Made by a program: the position numbers and the translations under genes | Assembly (NCBI GenBank): GCA_016194635.1 | Contig: JACQBC010000017.1 | Location: 62,001-126,000, forward strand | Length of the DNA stretch: 64,000 nucleotides | Direction of reading: 5' to 3' | From: Gammaproteobacteria bacterium | Lineage (GTDB): Bacteria; Pseudomonadota; Gammaproteobacteria; UBA6429; Thiohalophilaceae | Notes under the pieces: generated by a model | Told to the model about the DNA's origin: nothing | The model's database searches: none | Seen by the model: the letters and a program-made list of their open reading frames with translations, nothing else | In this document: piece after piece, positions 38,103 through 45,775 of the stretch | Layout of the letters: every line of letters begins with the position of its first letter | Numbering within the stretch: the first letter of the stretch is position 1

Positions 38103-39074
38103 GTGCCCACCGGCGTAAAAATATCGATTATCATCCCCTTGTATAACGAGGTGGAAAACGTCGAACCCTTGTTAGCGCATACCCACAAGGTATTGGCGGA
38201 CTGGCAGCATCCGTGGGAATTAATCCTGGTGGACGACGGCAGCTCAGACGGTACCATCGATCAACTCCATCACACGGTGCAACACTACAACTCTGAGATT
38301 CATATTGTCGAGCTGCAACGCAATTTCGGCCAAACCGCGGCCATGCAGGCCGGTATCGATCAGGCCGATGGCGAGTTGATCGTCACCCTGGACGGTGACA
38401 TGCAGAACGACCCGGCGGATATTCCCCGTATGGTGGAGATAGTATTAACCAAGGATTTAGATCTGCTCTCGGGTTGGCGGCGTCACCGGCAAGATAAATT
38501 AATCATCCGCAAGATCCCGTCCAAGATTGCGAATTTTATTATTCGCCGTGTCACCGGGGTACAGATCAACGATTACGGTTGTAGTTTGAAGGTATACCGT
38601 ACCAGCGTGTTACGCCAAGTGCGGCTGTTCGGTGAGATGCACCGTTTTATCCCAGCGTGGTTCGCGTCGGTCACCCGGCCTTCGCGCATTGCTGAGGTGG
38701 AAGTAAAACATAATCCACGCACCCTCGGCAGTTCGAAATACGGCATCTCGCGGGTATTTCGTGTCATTATCGATCTGTTGACGGTATTATTTTTCTTGCG
38801 TTACCAGGCGCGTCCCGGACATTTTTTCGGTGCGTTTGGTTTGGTCATCGGTATTCTCGGGACGGTGATTCTAAGCTATTTGGCAGGCATAAAATTTATC
38901 CTCGGTGAACCCATCGGCTCGCGTCCTTTATTGTTTGTCGGCGTATTATGCGTGATTGCCTCGTTACAATTCCTTACCACCGGGGTACTGGCGGAAGTGA
39001 TGTCGCGCAATTATTTCGGGTCCACCGGCAAAACACCCTATGCGATTCGCGCCGTTACCCACCACAAAAAATAA
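38103..39074 (+). CDS. Family 2 glycosyltransferase, ArnC/DPM1-like
   Basis: Membrane-anchored glycosyltransferase of 323 residues, expected to move a sugar from a nucleotide onto polyprenyl phosphate. The GT-A domain has ISIIIPLYNEVENVEPLL, LVDDGSSDGT and LDGDMQNDP (metal-binding DxD region). Two membrane helices lie at about 237-258 and 272-297. The start at GTG 38103 places IPLYNE near the N-terminus as in relatives; longer in-frame starts add unrelated sequence. The GT39 transferase next to it is the likely acceptor partner. Confidence 0.85.
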   Translation: MPTGVKISIIIPLYNEVENVEPLLAHTHKVLADWQHPWELILVDDGSSDGTIDQLHHTVQHYNSEIHIVELQRNFGQTAAMQAGIDQADGELIVTLDGDMQNDPADIPRMVEIVLTKDLDLLSGWRRHRQDKLIIRKIPSKIANFIIRRVTGVQINDYGCSLKVYRTSVLRQVRLFGEMHRFIPAWFASVTRPSRIAEVEVKHNPRTLGSSKYGISRVFRVIIDLLTVLFFLRYQARPGHFFGAFGLVIGILGTVILSYLAGIKFILGEPIGSRPLLFVGVLCVIASLQFLTTGVLAEVMSRNYFGSTGKTPYAIRAVTHHKK

Positions 39075-39083
39075 TCCCTCGCT

Positions 39084-40559
39084 GTGATACGCACCTGGTT
39101 GTCCGATCGGTATCTGCTCGCCAGCGGTGGGGTGATTCTGTTGCTGTCGCTGTATCGGCTGCTGGTGTTAGTCACCGGTCAATATAACCTGGGCATCGAC
39201 GAAGCGTATTACTGGTATTGGGCACAGCATCTCGATTTTGGTTATTACTCTAAACCACCGATGCTGGCGTGGCTAATTGCGGCTACGACAGCGGTGTGTG
39301 GCGACGGTGAGGTATGCGTGAGAACGGGATCACTGCTATTGTATCCCGTCATTAGCCTGATTATTTATTATATTACCCGGCGGTTATTCAACCCCAAGGC
39401 AGCATTCTTCGCCGCGACATTATTTTTCAGCATGCCGGGTGTTGCGCTGGGCAACATATTGATCACCACGGACGGGGTATTGTTATTTTTCTGGGCTCTC
39501 AGCCTAGGTATGTTTTTTATCGCCATCACCGCGAACCGCCCCTGGCAATGGTTGACCGTAGGGGTAACCGCAGGACTGGGGTTGTTAAGTAAATATACGA
39601 TGATTATCTTCGCCCCGTCGGCATTGTTATTCTTAGCGCTCGATAAATCTCAACGCCGGCATCTACGCAATCCATGGTTATACGTCGCAGCGCTGATCGC
39701 CTTGCTGGTATTTATGCCGAATATCATTTGGAATCTACACCACCATAACCCCACGCTGCATCATACCTTGGAGATTTCACATCTCGACCACGCCTGGTTG
39801 CAACTTGACGAGTTAGCGGTATTCATCCTCGGGCAATTGGGTGTGTTTGGAATTGTTTCGTTTATGCTATTGATTGCAGCTTGCGTCTGGTATTACCGGC
39901 AACCAGACCAAGCCACGGTTAGACCCTTGAGCGTGTTTGTCCTGGTCTATCTTGGGATTATTGCGTTGCAGGCGCTACTGGCAGGCGCGAACGCCAATTG
40001 GGCCGTGCCTGCGTATATCATGGCATCGATGCTGGTGGGCAATTATTTAGCCCAGCACCACCGGCATAAGATCTTTGCGCTCGCCGTCGGCTTCAATGTG
40101 TTGTTGGTGTTGCCGCTGTACCATTTTGATGCGGTGTTAAATCTTTTCGGCGTGGAATTAACCCGCGACAATGACGCCTATTATGTTATTCGCGGTTGGC
40201 GCCAACTGACCACGCAATTACAACCCATTCTAAAAGCCTATCCGCAGACAACGCTGTTGTTTGACTCGCGTCACGAAATGGCCGAGGTTATTTATTATCT
40301 GCAACCCCATCCCTTCACGGCGGTGAAATGGAATCCCAAGTCAGAGCAACACGATCAATTCGATTTAGCCACCACCTTAACCGATAAACAAGGCCGTGAT
40401 TTTATTTATATTACCAGCGGCGATACACCCTCGGCCGACATGCTCAAGGCGTTTACCCGGGTGGAGCCCTTGCAATCCGTGACACTCGAATTTACACCCC
40501 GCTATCACCGACGCCTACGGTTGTTTTTACTGCACGGGTTCTTAGGTTATGCAAGCTGA
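39084..40559 (+). CDS. Family 39 (PMT/ArnT-like) glycosyltransferase
   Basis: Polytopic membrane protein of 491 residues from the ArnT/PMT superfamily, which transfers sugars from polyprenyl-phosphate donors. The catalytic acidic loop appears in NLGIDEAYYWYWAQHLDFGYYS (about 33-54), and SKPPMLAWLI follows. About ten helices fill 10-370, with a soluble periplasmic tail from 380. Lipid A (as for ArnT) or another envelope glycolipid is the probable acceptor. It starts nine bases after the family 2 gene and overlaps the PAP2 gene. Confidence 0.85.
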   Translation: MIRTWLSDRYLLASGGVILLLSLYRLLVLVTGQYNLGIDEAYYWYWAQHLDFGYYSKPPMLAWLIAATTAVCGDGEVCVRTGSLLLYPVISLIIYYITRRLFNPKAAFFAATLFFSMPGVALGNILITTDGVLLFFWALSLGMFFIAITANRPWQWLTVGVTAGLGLLSKYTMIIFAPSALLFLALDKSQRRHLRNPWLYVAALIALLVFMPNIIWNLHHHNPTLHHTLEISHLDHAWLQLDELAVFILGQLGVFGIVSFMLLIAACVWYYRQPDQATVRPLSVFVLVYLGIIALQALLAGANANWAVPAYIMASMLVGNYLAQHHRHKIFALAVGFNVLLVLPLYHFDAVLNLFGVELTRDNDAYYVIRGWRQLTTQLQPILKAYPQTTLLFDSRHEMAEVIYYLQPHPFTAVKWNPKSEQHDQFDLATTLTDKQGRDFIYITSGDTPSADMLKAFTRVEPLQSVTLEFTPRYHRRLRLFLLHGFLGYAS

Positions 40560-41805
40560 CAACATGACCCAGCCCGCCAATAACAGCACATCGTCTGCGC
40601 CGCCGTGGCGTTTTGAATTATTGATATTGGTGGGTTTAATGCTCGTTACCACCCTTATTTTCTGGACCAGCAGGGCCGATATCATCGTATCCGCATGGTT
40701 TTACCAACCGCACAATCCACACCACCCTTGGAACGAAGGCCAACAACCCCTGTGGCAATTTTTCTATAACGGCGCGCCGTATATCACCGGAATATTATTG
40801 TTAGGCAGTTTATCGGTCTTGGTATTCGCCCGCCAGGCCACCACACGCGTACATCACTTACGTCTGTATGCGTTATACCTCGTATTGTTAGTGGTGGTGG
40901 GCCCGGGGCTGGTGATCAACGGTGTGTTTAAAGGCTATTGGGGCCGGCCGCGTCCTAGTGAAACGCAACAATTGGGCGGGACGCAAGTGTATCATCCGCC
41001 ACTGATGATAGGGGCAAGCAAGATGTATAAATCGTTTCCCGCCGGACATTCTTCAACGGGGTTTGTGTATGTCGGTTTTTGGTTCATCTTCCGACAACGC
41101 CGCCGCCGGCTTGCAATAGCGTGTTTATTAGGGTCAACGGGTTTTGGGTTATTGATGGGGGCAGGGCGAATCGTCGCGGGTGGACATTTTCTTTCGGATG
41201 TAATCTGGGCGGGGTTGCTAACCTACTTGTCGGCTTTTGTTTTATATTATTTCGTGTTGCAGTTTCCTCAACGGGAATACCGTATAACCCAGCGCGGCGA
41301 CGCTCCGATTCCCAAACTGGGAATAGTGAAGTCGTTGGCGTATTTAACCGTGGCCGCGGTCATGGTGTTTGCCTCGCTGTTGGCCAGTCCCTACAGCGAG
41401 CAAATTCATTTGCAAGTGCCAGCGCAAACCTCAGCTGCAACAGCCGCCATACTCGACTATGAAATCGATCAGGGTGAGTTGACCATTGAGTTCGATAGCC
41501 ACGCTCCTCAAGCCGTTAAGTTCGAAGGTAACGCGGATGGCTTTGGCTTACCGACGAATACGGTAAGCGCCGTATTAGATGACGACGACAACCATCTTAT
41601 CGGCCGCGTTCTGCACCATGGTCTGTATACCGAATTTGTATCCCATTATATACTGCGGATTAATCCTGATCAGCTTAAAGCGATCCGCGTGACGCTGCAC
41701 ACAGGTACTATCACCGTTATGGGTGAGCTCCCGCCGGTTATTAAACAAAAACTGCAGCTAAAGGTAAACACGGGAAAAATTATCTATATTCCCCAAAACC
41801 TGTGA
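40549..41805 (+). CDS. PAP2-family lipid phosphatase with C-terminal extension
   Basis: Membrane phosphatase of 418 residues. The three PAP2 motifs are KGYWGRPRP (128-136), SFPAGHSS (162-169) and GRIVAGGHFLSD (206-217), with catalytic His167 and His213. These enzymes act on lipid A 1-phosphate, undecaprenyl pyrophosphate or phosphatidylglycerol phosphate. About 130 residues follow the membrane domain, from residue 285, rich in beta strands (ILDYEIDQGELTIEFDS) and likely periplasmic; I do not recognise this part. An alternative start is ATG 40564. It overlaps the GT39 gene by 11 bases. Confidence 0.85.
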   Translation: MQADNMTQPANNSTSSAPPWRFELLILVGLMLVTTLIFWTSRADIIVSAWFYQPHNPHHPWNEGQQPLWQFFYNGAPYITGILLLGSLSVLVFARQATTRVHHLRLYALYLVLLVVVGPGLVINGVFKGYWGRPRPSETQQLGGTQVYHPPLMIGASKMYKSFPAGHSSTGFVYVGFWFIFRQRRRRLAIACLLGSTGFGLLMGAGRIVAGGHFLSDVIWAGLLTYLSAFVLYYFVLQFPQREYRITQRGDAPIPKLGIVKSLAYLTVAAVMVFASLLASPYSEQIHLQVPAQTSAATAAILDYEIDQGELTIEFDSHAPQAVKFEGNADGFGLPTNTVSAVLDDDDNHLIGRVLHHGLYTEFVSHYILRINPDQLKAIRVTLHTGTITVMGELPPVIKQKLQLKVNTGKIIYIPQNL

Positions 41806-41928
41806 TCCCACTAACGTATTTAAAATTAAAGCCTGAAAATAGCTATTTTTACTCGGATCCCACCGCTCGATCAATGCTTGCCAAACTTTCGCCATACCCC
41901 ATCTTAGATCGGCTAAACACCTGAAACC

Positions 41929-41961
41929 AGGCCGCCAAATTTAGGACGGCCTTTATTTTTA
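41929..41961 (+). terminator. Rho-independent terminator after the PAP2 gene
   Basis: AGGCCG (41929-41934) pairs with CGGCCT (41947-41952), with inner CC/GG pairs, followed by TTATTTTTA. It stands 120 bases after the PAP2 stop and 58 before the PagP-like gene, so the latter probably has its own promoter. Confidence 0.7.
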
Positions 41962-42018
41962 AGACATTAAAACTGCAACCGATACAGGAATCACGTCACA
42001 AAGATAAGGTTGCTGTCT

Positions 42019-42498
42019 ATGCGGGTACTACTGGGTTTGATTTGTATCGTTGCAATGAATATGCCCGTAATGGCGGATGAATTGGATCTGGTGCTCAACG
42101 GCAAGGCGCTCCATTTGCGCGATGGCAAGTATAACGAAAAAAATTGGGGTCTGGGCTTTAATTATGATTTCGACGAACACCATCACTGGATCAATTTTCT
42201 GCACGGCAGTGTGTTTAAGGACAGTAATAATCAAACTTCAAACTACCTTGGGGGCGGGATGAAGCGGCGTTACCACTTGGACAGAGATCCGAATGGCTGG
42301 CGCGTGGATGGCGGCTTTATCGCGTTTTTAATGACACGACAGGATTTTCATAACAATAATCCGTTTTTCGGTGCGTTACCGTTTGTCGCCGTCGGCAAAG
42401 GGTGGTTTACACTCAATGCCACTTACATTCCAGCGATTTCACCCAAGCATACGGATTTATTTTTCTTTCAAGCCATGGTGCGCGTCGCGCAGTTTTAA
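42019..42498 (+). CDS. PagP-like outer-membrane beta-barrel protein, putative lipid A acyltransferase
   Basis: Exported protein of 159 residues with a signal peptide at about 1-19. The mature chain is short (about 140) and resembles PagP: NEKNWGLGFNYDF (39-51) corresponds to NERPWGGGF, VFKDS (65-69) to AFKDS, and TRQDF...PFFGALPFVAVG to the second half of PagP. PagP uses a His-Asp-Ser set; Asp68 and Ser69 are kept, and His32 is a candidate for the His, although its spacing is shorter. ATG 42019 follows an AAGG site. It lies 3' of ArnT-like and PAP2 genes, which suits lipid A remodelling. Palmitoyltransfer is inferred. Confidence 0.7.
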   Translation: MRVLLGLICIVAMNMPVMADELDLVLNGKALHLRDGKYNEKNWGLGFNYDFDEHHHWINFLHGSVFKDSNNQTSNYLGGGMKRRYHLDRDPNGWRVDGGFIAFLMTRQDFHNNNPFFGALPFVAVGKGWFTLNATYIPAISPKHTDLFFFQAMVRVAQF

Positions 42499-42789
42499 AT
42501 CGAATACATCACAGTGCGTACCCTGTGCAATTCATGCGGTGGAGGCGCTGATAACGTCTGACATCACCCTGACTACAGAAAAAATAAGGTACAGTGATAC
42601 GCGGCTAACGGTTAGAAATAATTTCTTGTCGCACTAAGAGTGTCGTGTAAAAGACAGCATGGAAGAAGAAAACTGTGCGCTAATTCTAAGTCTAAGCGAT
42701 TACTTAATCCCCCGATTGACAAAATCCGGCGACCTATCCAGACTAAATTTGCTTCTTTAGGAATATAGAAGCCGTTAAACACACTTAAC
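42499..42789. other. Gene-free stretch before the palindromic repeat
   Basis: I see no coding region, tRNA or clear terminator here. A TTGACA at 42716-42721 has no good -10 sequence at the usual spacing. The rest of the 769-base gap up to the DAHP synthase gene holds the two palindromic elements listed separately, at 42790-42920 and 43060-43218. Confidence 0.6.
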
Positions 42790-42920
42790 TAATGAGGCGT
42801 ATGGAAAGGATACCCCCCCACCAAGACCGTCAGCCGCAGGGATGCTGCTGTCGAGCCTACGGGATGTATTGACGGCGTGTCTTGGTGGGGAGGTATCCTT
42901 TCCATGTGACTCAGTAATAA
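42790..42920 (+). repeat. Palindromic intergenic repeat, copy A
   Basis: A 131-base near-palindrome. The left arm from ATGGAAAGGATACC (42801-42828) pairs with the right arm (42880-42905) with one mismatch over 26 bases, and the outer TAATGAG and GACTCAGTAA ends also pair partly. The loop of about 45 bases holds GCAGGGATGC and the core GGGATGTATTGACGGCG (42861-42877). A second copy with the same orientation lies at 51737-51869. Non-coding; open frames through it are translations of the hairpin. Confidence 0.9.
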
Positions 42921-43059
42921 TGCCGTCAGCATAAGTCAGATTAACAAGATGACAAGGAGATAAAATATGGTTACACGATTTATACCACGAGGATTCTGAC
43001 ATGATGGCGAACATGCAAATTATCTAGCCATCACTACGACGTTGCAGTTATGTTCAAGC

Positions 43060-43218
43060 GGTTGCCGGGTTCAGCGCTGCGAGTGGCTGTTGGTGACAGG
43101 GACGATGCGCAGGGAAGTGCAAGTGTCGCACGAGGCAGGATGCCGGGAGCGACTGCCGCCATCAAGTCTACACGGAGGTATACACGGCGAGTCGCTCGCA
43201 GCGCTGAACCCGGCAACC
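43060..43218 (+). repeat. Palindromic element C: shares the repeat core, different stems
   Basis: A 159-base element whose first 24 bases (43060-43083) and last 24 (43195-43218) are perfect inverted repeats. Its 111-base interior contains a 25-base block (43165-43189) that matches the core of copy B (51802-51826) at 21 of 25 positions, and a GCAGGATGC resembling the GCAGGGATGC of copies A and B. The stems are unrelated to those of A and B. Several short open frames run through it on both strands, but none has a family resemblance. Confidence 0.85.
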
Positions 43219-43267
43219 CACCTACCTTACCCTCCACGAGCAAGGAGAGTGATGTTCGCATGATGGT

Positions 43268-44386
43268 TTAAATTAATCGCTTCGCAGTGGCGAGCGCAAC
43301 ACGTTGTTCGTAAGCGCGGCGCGCAATCTGCACGTCCTGGATAAAATACCCCAGCTCGTCCAGCGTTAGCGCTTGCGGCCCGTCCACCAAGGCCAAGTTC
43401 GGATGGGGATGGAAGTCCACCAGGATCATGTTCGCTCCGGCAATCACCCCTTGCGCGGTTACCTGCAAGATCTCCAGAATATGATCCGGTCCGCTGTGGC
43501 GTGAACCCACCGAGTGCGAAGGGTCGATACACACCGGCATACGGGTCAGGCGTTTTACCACCGGCACATGGGCGAAATCGACAAAATTACGGTGTGGATC
43601 GGCCAGGTTGGTCTTCATGCCGCGCAATCCAAAAATCACTCGCGCATTGCCTTCACTGGCCAAATATTCCGCCGCGTTGAGGGATTCTTCCAAGGTGATA
43701 CCAAAACCGCGTTTAATCAATACGGGAAACTGCCGTTGTCGGCCCACGGCCTTGAGTAATTCAAAATTTTGCGTGTTGCGGGTACCGATTTGGAGTAACA
43801 CCCCGGTGGGATTGCCGGTGAGTTGCAGGGCTTGTTGAATTTCCAGCACATGGTTTTCATGCGTCACCTCCATGGCGATAACTTTAATAGCATATTTACC
43901 CGCCAACTCGAAGACATAGGGTAAACAGGATTTACCGTGCCCTTGGAATGAATACGGATTGGTACGGGGCTTATAAGCGCCCATGCGGGTGCAGACTTGG
44001 CCATGATCGCGTAATGCGCGCAGCATCTGTTCCACATGCGTGGGATTATCCACGGCGCACAACCCGGCAAAAATTGTCAGCGTGTCTTGCGAAAAGGTTA
44101 CGCCGTTGTATTCAAACGCCGTGGGGCGGTGATCGTCACGGTGCCTGCCCAAGATCCGGTATTCCTTGGAGATACGTACCACCCGATCCACGCCGGGCAG
44201 GTTTTCCAGGGTTTCCTTGGACAAGGCCGCCGTGTCGCCGATCAAATAAAATTCGGTGAGCACCTGTTGGGCGCCATGCTCTTGATGCTCGCGCAGGGTA
44301 ATATTGGGCAGGGATTGTAAATACTGGCGCACCGATTGGTATTCGGCGCTAGCAGGGGTGAGATTCGGTTCGAGGATGACGATCAT
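43268..44386 (-). CDS. 3-deoxy-7-phosphoheptulonate synthase, type I-beta
   Basis: DAHP synthase of 372 residues, first step of aromatic amino-acid synthesis, condensing PEP with erythrose 4-phosphate. The N-terminal region (1-90) has a ferredoxin-like domain used for feedback control in the Bacillus/Thermotoga type. The barrel has GAYKPRTNPYSFQGHG, FPVLIKRGFG and CIDPSHSVGSRH. This differs from AroG/AroF/AroH of E. coli (type I-alpha). It follows the agmatine pathway gene aguB by 15 bases on the same strand. Confidence 0.85.
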   Translation of the reverse strand: MIVILEPNLTPASAEYQSVRQYLQSLPNITLREHQEHGAQQVLTEFYLIGDTAALSKETLENLPGVDRVVRISKEYRILGRHRDDHRPTAFEYNGVTFSQDTLTIFAGLCAVDNPTHVEQMLRALRDHGQVCTRMGAYKPRTNPYSFQGHGKSCLPYVFELAGKYAIKVIAMEVTHENHVLEIQQALQLTGNPTGVLLQIGTRNTQNFELLKAVGRQRQFPVLIKRGFGITLEESLNAAEYLASEGNARVIFGLRGMKTNLADPHRNFVDFAHVPVVKRLTRMPVCIDPSHSVGSRHSGPDHILEILQVTAQGVIAGANMILVDFHPHPNLALVDGPQALTLDELGYFIQDVQIARRAYEQRVALATAKRLI

Positions 44387-44401
44387 GGGTTACTAACGAC
44401 T

Positions 44402-45295
44402 TTATTTATCGCGGTAACGTAGCAATAGGTCGTGATAGGCATCGATACGTCGGTCGCGAAGATACGGCCAGATACGCCGCACCTGGTCGATACGTTGCTG
44501 ATCAAGCGTCGTCACCAGAACTTGCGGGGTATCGGTGGCCGCCTGCGCCAGTAGTTCACCCTGCGGCCCGCATACAAAGCTGCCACCCCAAAACTGGATG
44601 CCGCTGTTGGCAAGGCTTGGGTTGGGTTCAAATCCCACACGGTTGCAAGCCAAGACCGGAATCCCATTACAAATGGCATGCGCGCGTTGCGCGGTGATCC
44701 AGGCATCGCGTTGACGCTGTTGTTCTTGATGCGTATCGCTACGATCCCAGCCGATCGCGGTGGGATAGAGCAGCAGTTCGGCGCCGGCGAGTGTCATCAG
44801 CCGTGCCGCCTCGGGAAACCATTGATCCCAGCACACCAAGACACCCAGTTTGCCCAAGGAGGTAGGAATCGGTTGAAAGCCTAAATCTCCCGGGGTGAAA
44901 TAGAATTTTTCATAATAGGCGGGATCATCGGGGATGTGCATTTTGCGGTAGGTACCGGCAATCGAGCCATCGGTTTCAAAAACAACCGCGGTATTGTGGT
45001 ATAAACCCGGCGCGCGTTTCTCGAACAGTGAGGCGACGATAACGATACCCAGTGAGCGCGCCTGCTGGGCGAGTTGTTCGCTGCTAGGACCGGGAATGGT
45101 TTCTGCGAGATCAAATTGCTGGGTATCTTCGGTTTGGCAAAAATACACGCTGCCGTGTAATTCTTGCAGCAATACCAACCGTGCCCCTTGCGCGGCAGCT
45201 TGTTGTAAGCCATCGATCGTCGCCGCAAGATTTACTTCCCGTCGTGAATAACAGGCGTGTTGCACTAGGCCGACGGTAAGTGGGTGGGTTGCCAT
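44402..45295 (-). CDS. aguB: N-carbamoylputrescine amidohydrolase
   Basis: Nitrilase-superfamily enzyme of 297 residues, splitting N-carbamoylputrescine into putrescine, CO2 and ammonia. The catalytic triad is Glu45 (LQELHGSVYF), Lys118 (YRKMHIPDD) and Cys155 (VLVCWDQWFPEAARL). YFTPGDLGF and TAIGWDRSDTHQ are typical of this group. aguA is encoded about 480 bases away on the same strand, behind an inverted small gene. A promoter with a consensus -10 is just upstream at 45322-45350. Confidence 0.93.
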   Translation of the reverse strand: MATHPLTVGLVQHACYSRREVNLAATIDGLQQAAAQGARLVLLQELHGSVYFCQTEDTQQFDLAETIPGPSSEQLAQQARSLGIVIVASLFEKRAPGLYHNTAVVFETDGSIAGTYRKMHIPDDPAYYEKFYFTPGDLGFQPIPTSLGKLGVLVCWDQWFPEAARLMTLAGAELLLYPTAIGWDRSDTHQEQQRQRDAWITAQRAHAICNGIPVLACNRVGFEPNPSLANSGIQFWGGSFVCGPQGELLAQAATDTPQVLVTTLDQQRIDQVRRIWPYLRDRRIDAYHDLLLRYRDK

Positions 45296-45321
45296 GGGGT
45301 ATCCGTTATTTTGAAGTACGC

Positions 45322-45350
45322 ATTATAACGCAAAAACTGCTACCATCGAA
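45322..45350 (-). promoter_or_regulatory. Predicted sigma-70 promoter for aguB and the DAHP synthase gene
   Basis: On the minus strand TTCGAT (45350-45345) and a consensus TATAAT (45327-45322) are 17 bases apart. Predicted start near 45315, giving a leader of about 20 bases to the aguB ATG. Faces away from the lipoprotein gene at 45376. Confidence 0.55.
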
Positions 45351-45375
45351 CCCATGTTCAGAAGGAGACGCGCTG

Positions 45376-45774
45376 GTGAAATCTTTTCGTAGCATGGTAT
45401 ACCTAATGGTGTTGGGCGTAGCGAGTTGCGCCAGTATGTCCGACAGTGCAATAAAATTTAAAGAAACCACCTTGGCGTATGAACGCGCCTTACGCTGGGG
45501 AAATTATGATATGGCCCTGGCACTCCACAGCAACGAAACAACACCGTTATCCGAGCAAGAACGTAAACGCTTATCCCATATTCGAGTGACCGGTTATAAT
45601 GTCATTAATACCACTAACGATCCGCCGCACTCACGGATTATCCAGTTGGTGGAATTACGCTATTACAACGAAGATTACGCCGTGGAGCATAAATTCAACA
45701 CCCGCATGGAGTGGGAACAGATTAAAGACAGCATTCAGTGGCATATTATTAGCCCTTTCCCCAAATTCAAATAA
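45376..45774 (+). CDS. Small lipoprotein of unknown function
   Basis: Protein of 132 residues with a lipoprotein signal peptide; the lipobox is VASC with Cys18. The mature part is helical then beta, with ETTLAYERALRWGNYDMALAL and a C-terminal strand set. GTG 45376 has GAAGGAG eight bases upstream, which decides the start over longer frames. It lies inverted between aguB and aguA, ending one base from the aguA end. Family not recognised. Confidence 0.8.
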   Translation: MKSFRSMVYLMVLGVASCASMSDSAIKFKETTLAYERALRWGNYDMALALHSNETTPLSEQERKRLSHIRVTGYNVINTTNDPPHSRIIQLVELRYYNEDYAVEHKFNTRMEWEQIKDSIQWHIISPFPKFK

Positions 45775-45775
45775 T

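Noticed and set aside
42775-43014. Open frame on the minus strand across repeat copy A
   Set aside because: It ends in a translation of the palindrome, with the same peptide appearing at copy B (51729-52145).
42499-43267. Insertion sequence or phage remnant in the repeat-rich gap
   Set aside because: No transposase or integrase frame and no target-site duplication was seen; the elements are hairpins only.
43034-43271. Several 70-75 residue open frames over the third palindromic element
   Set aside because: They exist on both strands and in overlapping frames because of the inverted repeat; no start signals or family resemblance.
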